The notes: generated by a model not told the origin, from the sequence alone. A DNA stretch of 47,942 nucleotides from Pseudolactococcus insecticola (GCF_011170065.1 NZ_BLLH01000012.1:1-47942), one strand, 5' to 3'; shown: positions 18,410-26,026, counted from the stretch's first letter. Made by a program: numbers and translations.

Positions 18410-19079
18410 TGTATTTACTGCCTTCCCTGATAGATAGTTTCGAAAGTTTACTGCGGTGATTCTCGATAAAGTCCCGCACCCAGTCAGGTGCGACTTTCGA
18501 ATAATCCCGCAGCGCCCAGCCGATGGCTTTGTTAATAAAAAACTCGTCACTGTCAAAGTTGTTTTGGATGATCTCACTCAAAAGCTCAGCATCCGTTTCA
18601 AGTTTGAAACCCAGTTGGTGGTCAATGGCAAGCCTGCGAATCCAAAAATTTTCATCTCTTGACCAATCTCGCATGATTGCCTTGGCACTCGGCTCACGCC
18701 TGACAATACTGCCAACATGCTCATCTAAGTTATCCACAGAATCCCACCAAGACTTACTTACAGCGAGCTGATATAACTTTGGCAAATCTGCCAGCTGCAG
18801 ATTTTTTTGCACTTTTTTCAGATAATCCGTCGCCAGATACTGAAACTCACGGTAGTCCTGCTGCCACATGAGCTTGATAAACTCCCAGTCTACTAGCTTC
18901 ACTGCTTTATCTTGCTTTGCTTTTTCCTGCAAAAAATCTTTTGACAACTTGCGACGCTCTGGCGTTTTGATGCCTAGATAAATAAAGTTATCTTTCATGT
19001 AACTCGCCATAGCTAGGGCATTTTCAGGATTTTTATGCGCTTGAAATTGCGCAATTATTGTCGGTATATCATTTGTCAT
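18402..19079 (-). CDS. DNA alkylation repair protein (AlkD-like HEAT-repeat)
   Basis: All-helical HEAT-repeat protein of 225 residues. The family blocks are [16 protein letters not shown] near the N-terminus, [15 protein letters not shown] in the middle and [15 protein letters not shown]. Relatives are DNA glycosylases for bulky N3/N7-alkylpurines, some with other roles, so the chemistry here is inferred. The ATG overlaps the rlmH stop by 4 bp (ATGA), placing it second in an rlmH-led operon with the DUF1275 gene third. Confidence 0.85.
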   Translation of the reverse strand: MTNDIPTIIAQFQAHKNPENALAMASYMKDNFIYLGIKTPERRKLSKDFLQEKAKQDKAVKLVDWEFIKLMWQQDYREFQYLATDYLKKVQKNLQLADLPKLYQLAVSKSWWDSVDNLDEHVGSIVRREPSAKAIMRDWSRDENFWIRRLAIDHQLGFKLETDAELLSEIIQNNFDSDEFFINKAIGWALRDYSKVAPDWVRDFIENHRSKLSKLSIREGSKYID

Positions 19080-19552
19080 TTGTGATAAGGACTCCCTTCA
19101 CGAATCATAAAAGCTCGGTAGATCTGCTCGACTAGGACCAGGCGCATCAGCTGGTGCGGCAAGGTAATCCGGCCAAAGCTCATAAGGCTATTGGCACGTT
19201 TTTTCACGCGCGGGTCAAGTCCTAGACTGCCGCCAATGATGAAAGTCAAGGTTGAGGCCTGCTGCATTTCCAGCTCTAGTCTACTTGAGAGCTCTTCTGA
19301 CGAGATGAGTTTGCCCTCGATTGCCATAGCAACCACAAAATCGCGTTCTGACAACTTGGCTAAAATCCGATCACCTTCTTTTGCTAGGATTTGCGCATTT
19401 TCCTTATCTGACGCCTTGTCTGGCGTCTTTTCGTCAGGTAGCTCGATCTGCTCAACCTGTCCAAAACGTGATAAACGTTTGACGTATTCGGCGATGCCAT
19501 CTTTTAAATATTTTTCTTTGAGTTTGCCAACACTGATTAGTTTGATTTTCAT
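19076..19552 (-). CDS. rlmH: 23S rRNA (pseudouridine1915-N3)-methyltransferase
   Basis: SPOUT-class methyltransferase that modifies helix 69 of 23S rRNA on the 70S ribosome. The length of 158 residues and the C-terminal knot with FIIGGSLGL and [20 protein letters not shown] are diagnostic. The ATG has no Shine-Dalgarno site: its extended -10 TGATATAAT ends eight bases before the start codon, so the mRNA is predicted to be leaderless. A DnaA box occupies the place of the -35. Neighbourhood with htrA is conserved in Streptococcaceae. Confidence 0.96.
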   Translation of the reverse strand: MKIKLISVGKLKEKYLKDGIAEYVKRLSRFGQVEQIELPDEKTPDKASDKENAQILAKEGDRILAKLSERDFVVAMAIEGKLISSEELSSRLELEMQQASTLTFIIGGSLGLDPRVKKRANSLMSFGRITLPHQLMRLVLVEQIYRAFMIREGSPYHK

Positions 19553-19560
19553 TATGTTCT

Positions 19561-19568
19561 ATTATATC
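19561..19568 (-). promoter_or_regulatory. Extended -10 promoter of rlmH
   Basis: TGATATAAT on the minus strand (TATAAT at 19561-19566), eight bases before the ATG. No -35 consensus is present; the -35 position is covered by DnaA box 1. Confidence 0.65.
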
Positions 19569-19583
19569 AAAAATTGTGTTTTT

Positions 19584-19729
19584 TTATCCACAATCCCTCT
19601 GAAATGTAAATCTGTGAAAACACTATTTATCCACATTTCGATAAAATTTTCCACAATTTTGTGGAAAACTCAAAGATTTTTACACACTTGTTCACAAAAA
19701 ATATTTTTTATCCACATTTTTGTGGATAA
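19584..19729. other. Cluster of DnaA boxes between rlmH and htrA
   Basis: Within 146 bp there are four perfect TTATCCACA boxes (plus: 19584-19592, 19627-19635, 19708-19716; minus: 19721-19729) and two TTTTCCACA boxes (plus 19647-19655, minus 19660-19668). Four of the six form two head-to-head pairs, each with a 13-bp centre-to-centre spacing, and the pairs are 61 bp apart. A weaker TTGTTCACA is at 19689-19697. No dnaA, dnaN or parB lies in the window, so this is not simply the dnaA-proximal oriC; a DnaA titration or regulatory site is the likeliest reading. Confidence 0.85.
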
Positions 19730-19741
19730 GTACCAAAATAT

Positions 19742-19770
19742 TTAACAAATCCATGATTTTAAGGTATCAT
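19742..19770 (+). promoter_or_regulatory. Promoter of htrA
   Basis: -35 TTAACA (19742-19747), 17-bp spacer, -10 TATCAT (19765-19770), about 13 bp after the last DnaA box. Predicted start is about 19777. Confidence 0.7.
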
Positions 19771-19774
19771 TAAG
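19758..19774 (+). promoter_or_regulatory. CiaR-like binding motif over the htrA -10
   Basis: TTTAAG-GTATC-ATTAAG fits the streptococcal CiaR direct repeat TTTAAG-N5-WTTAAG exactly. CiaRH controls htrA in pneumococcus. Here the motif overlaps the -10 region, an unusual place for an activator. Confidence 0.5.
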
Positions 19775-19828
19775 TGAGGTAGGCTAAACTGAACCTAGCT
19801 AAATTATGTAAAGGATATAAGATAAACA

Positions 19829-21100
19829 ATGAAAAAAAATAAAAAAACTGCTGCAAAATTGATTGTGACGGGTGTTATCGGTGGTGCTGTAGCTCTAGGC
19901 GGTAATGCTGTCTATGACCATTTTAATACAGATACAACTACGACAACAGCAACAAGCACGACGAGCAACACAGGCTCGACAAAAGTTGCCAAGGTTTCTT
20001 ATAGTGTCTCAAGTGACACAACCAAAGCGATTGCCAAGGTTTCTGATGCAGTGGTTTCTGTCATCAACTATCAAAAAGCATCATCAAGCGACTCACTAGA
20101 TGATTATTTTGGTGATATTAGTGGAGATGACAGTAGCAGCTCAAGCGATGATAGTTCATCAGAAACTGAGGCTGGTGAAGGCTCTGGTGTCATCTATAAA
20201 AAGGACGGTGACACAGCCTACGTCGTCACAAATAACCACGTCGTAGATGGTGCAAGCTCCCTTGACATCATGCTTGCAAATGGCGACAAAGTCAAGGGCA
20301 CCTTAGTTGGCAAAGACGCTTATAGCGACCTTGCGGTCATCAAGATTTCAGCGAAAAAAGTAACCAAAGTCGCAACTTTTGGTGATTCAGCCAAGCTAAC
20401 TGTTGGTGAACCTGCCATTGCCATCGGCTCGCCACTCGGTAGTGAGTACGCAAACTCGGCGACTGAGGGGATCATCTCAAGCACGTCTCGCAAAGTGATC
20501 ATGCAAAATGACAGTAACGAAACGATCAATGTCAACGCCATCCAGACGGATGCTGCCATTAACCCAGGTAACTCTGGCGGTGCGCTCATCAATGTTGAGG
20601 GGCAAGTCATCGGCATCAACTCAAGTAAAATCACAACCACTGGCTCAAGCTCAAGCGACGTTTCTGTCGAGGGGATGGGCTTTGCCATCCCGTCAAATGA
20701 CGTCGTTGAAATCATCAATAAACTCGAAAAAGATGGCAAAATCATCCGTCCAGCCCTGGGCGTGCAAATGGTCGATCTAACCAATCTCAACTCGACTTAT
20801 CTCGAAAAGCTCAAACTGCCGGATAGCGTCACCTCGGGCGTCGTGATTGCAAGCGTCCAAAGCAAGTTCCCTGCTGAGGTTGCAGGCCTTAAAAAATACG
20901 ACGTCATCACAAAAATCGGCAGTACCAAAGTCACAACTAGCACCGAACTCCAAAGTGCACTTTACAAATATAACGTCGGCGACAGCATGAAAGTGACCTA
21001 CTATCGTGACGGCAAAGAAAAAACGACCACTGTCAAACTCACACAAACCTCAGATAAGCTGAGTTTCAGTGATACAGAAACTGAAGATAGTAGTAAATAG
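19829..21100 (+). CDS. htrA: HtrA/DegP-type surface serine protease
   Basis: Membrane-anchored quality-control protease facing outside, degrading misfolded exported proteins. It has an N-terminal signal anchor (about 9-28), a Thr/Ser linker, and a trypsin-like domain with the triad His137 (NNHVVDG), Asp167 (YSDLAV) and Ser249 (GNSGGAL). A single PDZ domain follows (about 305-395). The Ser/Asp-rich low-complexity stretch at about 85-113 is inserted before the protease core in the LA-loop region. The 423-residue length is close to other lactococcal/streptococcal HtrA. It is the sole gene of its unit, with promoter 19742-19770 and a strong terminator. Confidence 0.97.
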   Translation: MKKNKKTAAKLIVTGVIGGAVALGGNAVYDHFNTDTTTTTATSTTSNTGSTKVAKVSYSVSSDTTKAIAKVSDAVVSVINYQKASSSDSLDDYFGDISGDDSSSSSDDSSSETEAGEGSGVIYKKDGDTAYVVTNNHVVDGASSLDIMLANGDKVKGTLVGKDAYSDLAVIKISAKKVTKVATFGDSAKLTVGEPAIAIGSPLGSEYANSATEGIISSTSRKVIMQNDSNETINVNAIQTDAAINPGNSGGALINVEGQVIGINSSKITTTGSSSSDVSVEGMGFAIPSNDVVEIINKLEKDGKIIRPALGVQMVDLTNLNSTYLEKLKLPDSVTSGVVIASVQSKFPAEVAGLKKYDVITKIGSTKVTTSTELQSALYKYNVGDSMKVTYYRDGKEKTTTVKLTQTSDKLSFSDTETEDSSK

Positions 21101-21111
21101 ATAGATGGTAT

Positions 21112-21145
21112 AAAAAAGCAGATTTCGTTTGAAGTCTGCTTTTTT
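21112..21145 (+). terminator. Terminator of htrA
   Basis: AAAAAAGCAGA pairs with TCTGCTTTTTT around a TTCGTTTGAA loop region, ending in a T-run. Confidence 0.9.
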
Positions 21146-21199
21146 GTGTCGTTTTTCAGTAAGTTCACTGCGCCGATAGTTATTTAACCTGCTTTATCT

Positions 21200-21538
21200 T
21201 CAAATTCCCCGACCAATTCCAACCTGCAAACCGTATAACATAGCAGAATCTCGCATGATTTCAGTTAAGCTCAGCTTCTGCTGTTTCAAGACCAGATAGA
21301 GCTCACCTGTTGAGTGAGGAAGCGTTTGTTTAATGGCGAGAGGACCAAGATCAGATGTCAGCTGCGCAAGCTCACGCTCGATATTTCCTGTTTTTGTGAC
21401 GTTACGCAAATGCGTCTGTAAGATATCTTGAATCGCAACATTCCCTACAACATCCGGTGCTGCAATCGCCGCTGCTAAAAGTGTTTTGAACTGTGCTAAG
21501 TCTGCTTCTGTTCTTGATTCTTTTTCTTTTCTTGACAT
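21200..21538 (-). CDS. Hypothetical small helical protein
   Basis: I do not recognise this family. The 112-residue product starts MSRKEKESRTEADLAQF and is predicted mostly alpha-helical, with a conserved-looking TGELYLVLKQQKLSLTEI stretch and a C-terminus rich in Gly. No signal peptide, membrane segment or metal-binding cluster is visible. I prefer the ATG at 21538 to a GTG nine bases upstream because AGAAAG would otherwise touch the start codon. Promoter TTGTTT/TAAAAT (-10 at 21563-21568) overlaps the terminator of tRNA-Glu. It lies convergent to htrA. A small immunity-type or regulatory protein is possible but unsupported. Confidence 0.6.
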   Translation of the reverse strand: MSRKEKESRTEADLAQFKTLLAAAIAAPDVVGNVAIQDILQTHLRNVTKTGNIERELAQLTSDLGPLAIKQTLPHSTGELYLVLKQQKLSLTEIMRDSAMLYGLQVGIGRGI

Positions 21539-21562
21539 TTTTTTCACACTTTCTACCCAATT

Positions 21563-21590
21563 ATTTTAGCACTTGACTGGAAAAAAACAA
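21563..21590 (-). promoter_or_regulatory. Promoter of the small hypothetical gene
   Basis: TTGTTT, 16-bp spacer, extended -10 TGCTAAAAT (TAAAAT at 21563-21568). The -35 lies in the T-tract of the tRNA-Glu terminator. Confidence 0.5.
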
Positions 21591-21624
21591 AAAAAGATAC
21601 CTCTCATCATACAAGAGGTATCTA
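21588..21624 (-). terminator. Terminator of tRNA-Glu
   Basis: AGATACCTCT pairs with AGAGGTATCT across a short loop, followed by a long T-run on the minus strand. Confidence 0.9.
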
Positions 21625-21629
21625 ACTGA

Positions 21630-21701
21630 TAGTCCGTACGGGATTCGAACCCGTGATACCGCCGTGAAAAGGCGGTGTCTTAACCCCTTGACCAACGGAC
21701 C
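21630..21701 (-). tRNA. tRNA-Glu (anticodon TTC)
   Basis: A 72-nt cloverleaf: acceptor GGTCCGT/ACGGACT with a terminal G-U pair, anticodon arm CCGCC-TTTTCAC-GGCGG with anticodon TTC, and T arm with GGTTCGAATCC. CCA is not encoded. It is a single gene with its own promoter and terminator. Confidence 0.97.
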
Positions 21702-21744
21702 AGGGTAGTGTTTTGATTGCTTTCGTTCTTTAGCAACATAAATA

Positions 21745-21773
21745 ATTATATCGTAAAATAAAATACAGGTCAA
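21745..21773 (-). promoter_or_regulatory. Promoter of tRNA-Glu
   Basis: Minus-strand -35 TTGACC (21768-21773), 17-bp spacer, consensus -10 TATAAT (21745-21750). Predicted start is about 21738. Confidence 0.85.
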
Positions 21774-21864
21774 GTGTTTTATGAAAAAAATTTTTACTTT
21801 TTTACACTGCCGTGTATTTTTCCGACATTTACACCATTAGTCTGATTCTTCCTGCCACTTTTCT

Positions 21865-21872
21865 GTTATAAT
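21865..21872 (+). promoter_or_regulatory. Extended -10 promoter of the glycosyltransferase operon
   Basis: TGTTATAAT (TATAAT at 21867-21872) ends 11 bases before the ATG at 21884. The leader would be only about 5 nt. Confidence 0.65.
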
Positions 21873-21883
21873 AGGGATAAGTT

Positions 21884-22885
21884 ATGAAAATATTACTCTA
21901 TTTGGAGGGCGAAAATTTCCTACGCAAATCAGGAATTGGTCGCGCCATTCTCCACCAAAAACGAGCGCTAGATATTGCTGGCGTTGACTATACAACTGAT
22001 CCTCATGATGATTTTGACATCGCGCATATCAATACCTACGGCATCAAAAGTCTGATGTTGATTTTTCGTGCCAAACGCATGGGTAAAAAAGTGATCTGTC
22101 ACGGTCACTCAACGATGGAAGATTTTAGAAATTCATTTGTCGGCTCAAACGTCCTTGCGCCCCTGGTCAAAAAATACCTGACTTTCCTATATAGCCAGGC
22201 TGACATGATCATCACACCAACTGATTACTCAAAAAAGCTTATCGCCTCTTACGGCGTCAAAGCGCCAATTGTCGCCATTTCAAATGGCATTGACCTCAGT
22301 AAATACAAAAAATCCACTGTTAAAGAGCTTGCTTTCAAGCAACATTTTGACATCAAGGACGGTGAAAAAGTCGTCATGTGTGCGGCACTTTATTTTAAGC
22401 GCAAGGGCATTGACGACTTTGTTGCCGTGGCAAAAAGGATGCCTGACGTGCGGTTTATCTGGTTTGGTGAAACAAATCTCTGGACGGTGCCAGGTTGGGT
22501 GCGTCGCCTTGTCAAGAAAAATCACCCGTCAAACGCCGAATTTCCTGGCTATATCAAGGGTGACATTTACGAAGGTGCCATGACAGCCAGTGATGCCTTC
22601 TTTTTCCCGTCCCACGAAGAAACTGAAGGGATCGTCGTGCTAGAGGCGCTTGCGTCTGACCAAAATGTTGTCGCACGCGATATTCCTGTCTATGCGGGCT
22701 GGCTTGATAACAGCGCAGCAACACTTGTCAAGACAAATGACGACTTTGTCTCAGCACTTTCTGACACGATTTCAGGCAAGATTGACAAGCGTGACCGTGG
22801 CTATCAAGTCGCTGAAAGCCGTTCAATTGAGAACATCTCTACACTGCTCGTTGCTGCCTACACGCGCCTGCTAAATCAACAGTAA
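21884..22885 (+). CDS. GT4 glycosyltransferase, CpoA-like (glycolipid synthesis)
   Basis: Retaining GT-B glycosyltransferase of 333 residues. The C-terminal donor site has the E-x7-E motif in HEETEGIVVLEAL. The gene pair and the following DUF1797 gene match the arrangement around pneumococcal cpoA, whose product adds galactose to glucosyl-diacylglycerol to form the diglycosyl lipid that anchors lipoteichoic acid. So the likely role is the second sugar transfer at the cytoplasmic membrane face. The exact sugar is inferred. It is first in a three-gene operon, with 17 bp to the next gene. Confidence 0.85.
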   Translation: MKILLYLEGENFLRKSGIGRAILHQKRALDIAGVDYTTDPHDDFDIAHINTYGIKSLMLIFRAKRMGKKVICHGHSTMEDFRNSFVGSNVLAPLVKKYLTFLYSQADMIITPTDYSKKLIASYGVKAPIVAISNGIDLSKYKKSTVKELAFKQHFDIKDGEKVVMCAALYFKRKGIDDFVAVAKRMPDVRFIWFGETNLWTVPGWVRRLVKKNHPSNAEFPGYIKGDIYEGAMTASDAFFFPSHEETEGIVVLEALASDQNVVARDIPVYAGWLDNSAATLVKTNDDFVSALSDTISGKIDKRDRGYQVAESRSIENISTLLVAAYTRLLNQQ

Positions 22886-22901
22886 AAACAGGAGTTCAAA
22901 C

Positions 22902-24242
22902 ATGACCACAGAAAAACTAAATATTGGCCTATTTACAGACTCTTATCTACCGCAAGTTTCAGGGGTTGCAACATCGATTGAGACCTTGTCTGATGAGCTC
23001 ACAAAAATGGGACACAGCGTTTTTATCTTCACCACCGCTGACCCAAAAGCCGACGTCACAAAGGACGCTGAAAATGTCATCCGACTATCGAGCATTCCCT
23101 TGATCTCACTTGCTGAGCGCCGCATCGTCATGAAAGGCGTTGTCGCTGCTTATCGTGTGGCACAGGCCTATGACCTAGACATCATCCACACGCAAACTGA
23201 GTTTGGACTTGGTATTTTAGGTAAACTCGTTGCGCGACAGCTGAAAATCCCTGTGATTCACACGCTGCATACCAAGTATGAAGACTACGTGCATTATATC
23301 GCAAAAGGCAAGATTTTGCGGCCTGGTATGGTCAAGTATGTCATCAAAAGCTATCTACACGGCGTAGACGGCATCATCGTGCCAAGTCAGATTGTGCTTG
23401 ACATCGTCAATAACTACGGTGTTGACCTCGAAAAACGGGTCATTGCAACAGGTATTGAGCTTGATAAGTTCCAGCGTCCTGAGATTACGCCGTCAGACAC
23501 GGCAGATATTCGTGCTGATCTGGGCATCACTTCTGACGAGATCATGCTGCTGTCACTGTCACGCATCGCTGAAGAAAAAAATATCCAGGCCATCATCAAA
23601 AGTCTCGTCAAGGTGCGCACACAGATTCCCGTCAAACTCGTGATCGTCGGTAGAGGACCGTATCTGGACGATCTTAAAAAACTAGTTAAAAAACTAGATC
23701 TGGCTGACATCGTGACCTTTACAGGTCTTGTCGAAAACAACCTGACTGCCTACTACTACAAGGCTGCCGACTATTTCATCTCGGCGTCGACAAGCGAGAC
23801 GCAGGGGCTGACCTATATTGAGGCGCTTGCATCCGGTACGCCTGTCCTTGCAACCAACAACGCTTACCTGCAAACACTCGTAACTGCACCTACTTTCGGT
23901 TACCTTTTTGACAATGACGATGAGATTGCAGACGTCATCCTAAAAGCAGCAAAAAGCACAGATAACTATGACAAGGCCGCATATGATACCAAGCTCTACG
24001 AGATTTCTGCTGAGTATTTTGCCAAGCAAGTCTATGAATTTTATCTTGACAAAATCATCTCAAACACGCAAGAGCTTGAGACAATAGGCGAGTCCGTGCC
24101 AAGACGAACAGCACGCATTGTCAGACAAGCACCTGCAAAAACAGTCAAAACTGTCGTCAGAACACCAAAAAAATTAGCACTAATTGCGAAAAAAACCGTC
24201 AAACATGCCAAAATATTGCGCAAGTATGGTAAAATAAAGTAA
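22902..24242 (+). CDS. GT4 glycosyltransferase, probable 1,2-diacylglycerol 3-glucosyltransferase
   Basis: GT-B enzyme of 446 residues. The N-terminal LFTDSYLPQVSGVATSIETL is typical of monoglucosyl-diacylglycerol synthases, and the donor-site motif is ETQGLTYIEAL. The last 45 residues are strongly basic (many Lys/Arg after position 400), suitable for binding anionic lipids. Pairing with the CpoA-like gene suggests it makes glucosyl-diacylglycerol, the first glycolipid and the substrate for its neighbour. AGGAG precedes the ATG. Confidence 0.87.
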   Translation: MTTEKLNIGLFTDSYLPQVSGVATSIETLSDELTKMGHSVFIFTTADPKADVTKDAENVIRLSSIPLISLAERRIVMKGVVAAYRVAQAYDLDIIHTQTEFGLGILGKLVARQLKIPVIHTLHTKYEDYVHYIAKGKILRPGMVKYVIKSYLHGVDGIIVPSQIVLDIVNNYGVDLEKRVIATGIELDKFQRPEITPSDTADIRADLGITSDEIMLLSLSRIAEEKNIQAIIKSLVKVRTQIPVKLVIVGRGPYLDDLKKLVKKLDLADIVTFTGLVENNLTAYYYKAADYFISASTSETQGLTYIEALASGTPVLATNNAYLQTLVTAPTFGYLFDNDDEIADVILKAAKSTDNYDKAAYDTKLYEISAEYFAKQVYEFYLDKIISNTQELETIGESVPRRTARIVRQAPAKTVKTVVRTPKKLALIAKKTVKHAKILRKYGKIK

Positions 24243-24271
24243 CACTAGAAAAATCAAAGGAACTGTATAAA

Positions 24272-24496
24272 ATGAAATCTCATCTCTCTGCTATTATCAA
24301 CCGTCTTGAAAAATTGATCGCATCAGGTGACCCAAAAGACACCTTTAACTTTGAAAAAGACGAACAAGTCCAAATCACCGTCAGCTTTGACGGCGAAAAC
24401 CAAGTCTTCATCGTCAAATATCCAAAAGTCAAAGAAACATCTGACTTTGACAGCATCGACCTTGTTGCGATGGAAATCTTTGACTTGATTTACTAA
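24272..24496 (+). CDS. DUF1797 family small protein
   Basis: A 74-residue protein that starts MKSHLSAIINRLEKLI and ends SIDLVAMEIFDLIY, both characteristic of DUF1797. Function is unknown. The gene follows the two glycolipid glycosyltransferases with a 29-bp gap and AAAGGA upstream, as it does near cpoA in streptococci, so a link to envelope glycolipids is possible. A strong terminator follows. Confidence 0.85.
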   Translation: MKSHLSAIINRLEKLIASGDPKDTFNFEKDEQVQITVSFDGENQVFIVKYPKVKETSDFDSIDLVAMEIFDLIY

Positions 24497-24508
24497 TCAG
24501 ATAATGCG

Positions 24509-24539
24509 AAAACGCCTTTCAGTTGAAAGGCGTTTTTTT
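24509..24539 (+). terminator. Terminator of the glycosyltransferase operon
   Basis: AAAACGCCTTTC pairs perfectly with GAAAGGCGTTTT across AGTT, then a T-run. Confidence 0.95.
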
Positions 24540-24544
24540 GTGTT

Positions 24545-25429
24545 TTAAATTAAAAACTTCTGTTCCATTTTGCCTACCACTTGAGCGATTAACAAACTTG
24601 TCAGAATAGCCATTAGCACTAAATAACCAAAATCAATTACTGTTAATTGGTGACTATGAACACTCGCTGTTATGATAACACCTACAAAAATAAGGATGGC
24701 TACAAGTCCTGCCCAAATTGGTGTTAGAAAAAGTAGCGTTAAAGCGTTTTTTATACTTTTTTGTGACTGTCCTACTAATCGTGATAAACGAATTTCTTTT
24801 TCTAGTATTTTTAAGCTGGAAAGCACCAGTATCCTCATCGTAATCAGTTCAATTATCACCGATATAACAACTATGAGTAGCGTGAACAAAACCGTACTCA
24901 GAAAATAGCGATACTCTGACTCGTAACTTTTTTCAAAAGTCTTCGCACTCAAGCCTAATTTAACTGATTGTGCCTTATCCTCCAACCGTGCCACATCAGA
25001 GGTAGATAGACCCGATACTAAAATTTCATCCATATCAGATTGGTTCTCTGACTCTAAATATAGCAAATCCAAAAAGTCAGACTCACTTATTTCTTGGGGT
25101 ATTTTACCAGAGTTGAGAAAATCGCTTTTTCCAGTATATAGCCTAACTGGGCCTGCTTTATGGTAAAATTCTTGACTGATAAATTTTTCTATATTTACCT
25201 TTTCAGAGTCCGTAAACTCTCGCACATAGCCAGATTTATCAGCTGTTATTGGGGTATATTCTAGCTCATAAAACTTCTTGTCGTGGCGATGAGCCCTTAG
25301 GTTCATCATTGTTGGAAAATCTTTTATCACAATACTCATGTTGTTCCAAACGACAAAGTTCATCACAAAACTGATGATTGCAATCAAGATAAATAGATAA
25401 AAACGTTTTTTGAAAATATTTCTCCACAT
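24545..25429 (-). CDS. FtsX-like membrane protein without an ATPase partner
   Basis: A 294-residue protein with one N-terminal transmembrane segment (about 10-32), a soluble segment outside (about 33-170) and three C-terminal transmembrane segments (about 175-200, 228-252, 262-284). This is the topology of FtsX/MacB-type permeases. The cytosolic loop EIRLSRLVGQSQKSIKNAL resembles their coupling region. No ABC ATPase gene is adjacent. The gene is visibly more A/T-rich than its neighbours, which suggests acquisition or relaxed selection. It has its own promoter TTGACA/TAGAAC and an AAAGAGGT ribosome-binding site. The family assignment is tentative. Confidence 0.55.
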   Translation of the reverse strand: MWRNIFKKRFYLFILIAIISFVMNFVVWNNMSIVIKDFPTMMNLRAHRHDKKFYELEYTPITADKSGYVREFTDSEKVNIEKFISQEFYHKAGPVRLYTGKSDFLNSGKIPQEISESDFLDLLYLESENQSDMDEILVSGLSTSDVARLEDKAQSVKLGLSAKTFEKSYESEYRYFLSTVLFTLLIVVISVIIELITMRILVLSSLKILEKEIRLSRLVGQSQKSIKNALTLLFLTPIWAGLVAILIFVGVIITASVHSHQLTVIDFGYLVLMAILTSLLIAQVVGKMEQKFLI

Positions 25430-25469
25430 ATGCTACCTCTTTTTCAATTTATTGACATGTCCTGGATTT

Positions 25470-25498
25470 GTTCTATATTAATTTTAAAGAATTGTCAA
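25470..25498 (-). promoter_or_regulatory. Promoter of the FtsX-like gene
   Basis: Minus-strand -35 TTGACA (25493-25498), 17-bp spacer, -10 TAGAAC (25470-25475). Confidence 0.7.
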
Positions 25499-25523
25499 AC
25501 TCATCAGAATTTTCCCCACCAAC

Positions 25524-25552
25524 AAAAAAACACCCAGCTCATCGCTAGGTGT
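25524..25552 (-). terminator. Terminator of the trmN6-like/GIY-YIG operon
   Basis: ACACCTAGC pairs with GCTGGGTGT (one mismatch) across GATGA, followed by seven T on the minus strand. Confidence 0.8.
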
Positions 25553-25558
25553 AAAATC

Positions 25559-25738
25559 TCACGCTTTATACTGATAAAAACAACGTTTGGGTGAAAAAAT
25601 CTCCCCGTTTTCTTTCAAAACTTTGATGATTTTTGAGACTTCTTTTTTGTCAATCTCTGTCGTTTCTGCGATTTCGCCTGGGCGTGCTGGGCCTGCGACA
25701 GCTTTGAATGCCTCAAGTACTTTTGTTTGGTTGTCCAT
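25559..25738 (-). CDS. Possible internal start: stand-alone winged-helix protein
   Basis: From the ATG at 25738 the same frame encodes a 59-residue winged-helix protein. The site GAAGGAGG lies about 10 nt upstream, stronger than most start sites nearby. The wHTH region [19 protein letters not shown] ends in [11 protein letters not shown]. Small free-standing relatives of this domain are familiar from other Firmicutes, so independent translation is plausible. Whether it is made separately is inference. Confidence 0.5.
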   Translation of the reverse strand: MDNQTKVLEAFKAVAGPARPGEIAETTEIDKKEVSKIIKVLKENGEIFSPKRCFYQYKA

Positions 25739-26026
25739 TTTGATGATGCCTCCTTCTTTTTTTACTATAATACCATTTTCTTTCAAAAATTTCAGTTTTT
25801 TAGGTCGTGTTTTGAGCGTTTCTTTGAACCAATACTCACGTTTCATGGCGGTAGATTTATCTGCAAATGCCTCAGTATAAATCATCTCTACAGGTCGTCG
25901 TGCCTTGGTATATTTTGCGCCCTGGCCTGCATTGTGCGCAGCTAAACGCTTGTCAAGGTCGTTTGTGTACCCGCCATAAAGCGTGTTATCTGCACACAGC
26001 AACACGTAAAAATAGTGGTTAGCCAT
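25559..26026 (-). CDS. GIY-YIG nuclease fused to a winged-helix domain
   Basis: A 155-residue fusion. Residues 1-88 are a UPF0213/YazA-type GIY-YIG domain ([18 protein letters not shown], with Tyr, Arg and Glu in order). Residues 97-155 are a small winged-helix domain, [16 protein letters not shown] onward. Met97 is preceded in the DNA by GAAGGAGG at normal distance, so the second domain has its own complete start site at 25738. The linker is therefore the former intergenic leader of a separate gene. The start overlaps the trmN6-like stop by 8 bp; the yabB-yazA order is conserved in Bacillus. YazA-type proteins have no settled role; DNA structure-specific cleavage is the family expectation. 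Confidence 0.85.
   Translation of the reverse strand: MANHYFYVLLCADNTLYGGYTNDLDKRLAAHNAGQGAKYTKARRPVEMIYTEAFADKSTAMKREYWFKETLKTRPKKLKFLKENGIIVKKEGGIIKMDNQTKVLEAFKAVAGPARPGEIAETTEIDKKEVSKIIKVLKENGEIFSPKRCFYQYKA

Noticed and set aside
19584-19729. The DnaA-box cluster as the chromosomal oriC
   Set aside because: No dnaA, dnaN, parB or rpmH is adjacent and I see no clear unwinding element with DnaA-trio repeats. It may be a secondary DnaA site, so I list it only as a box cluster.
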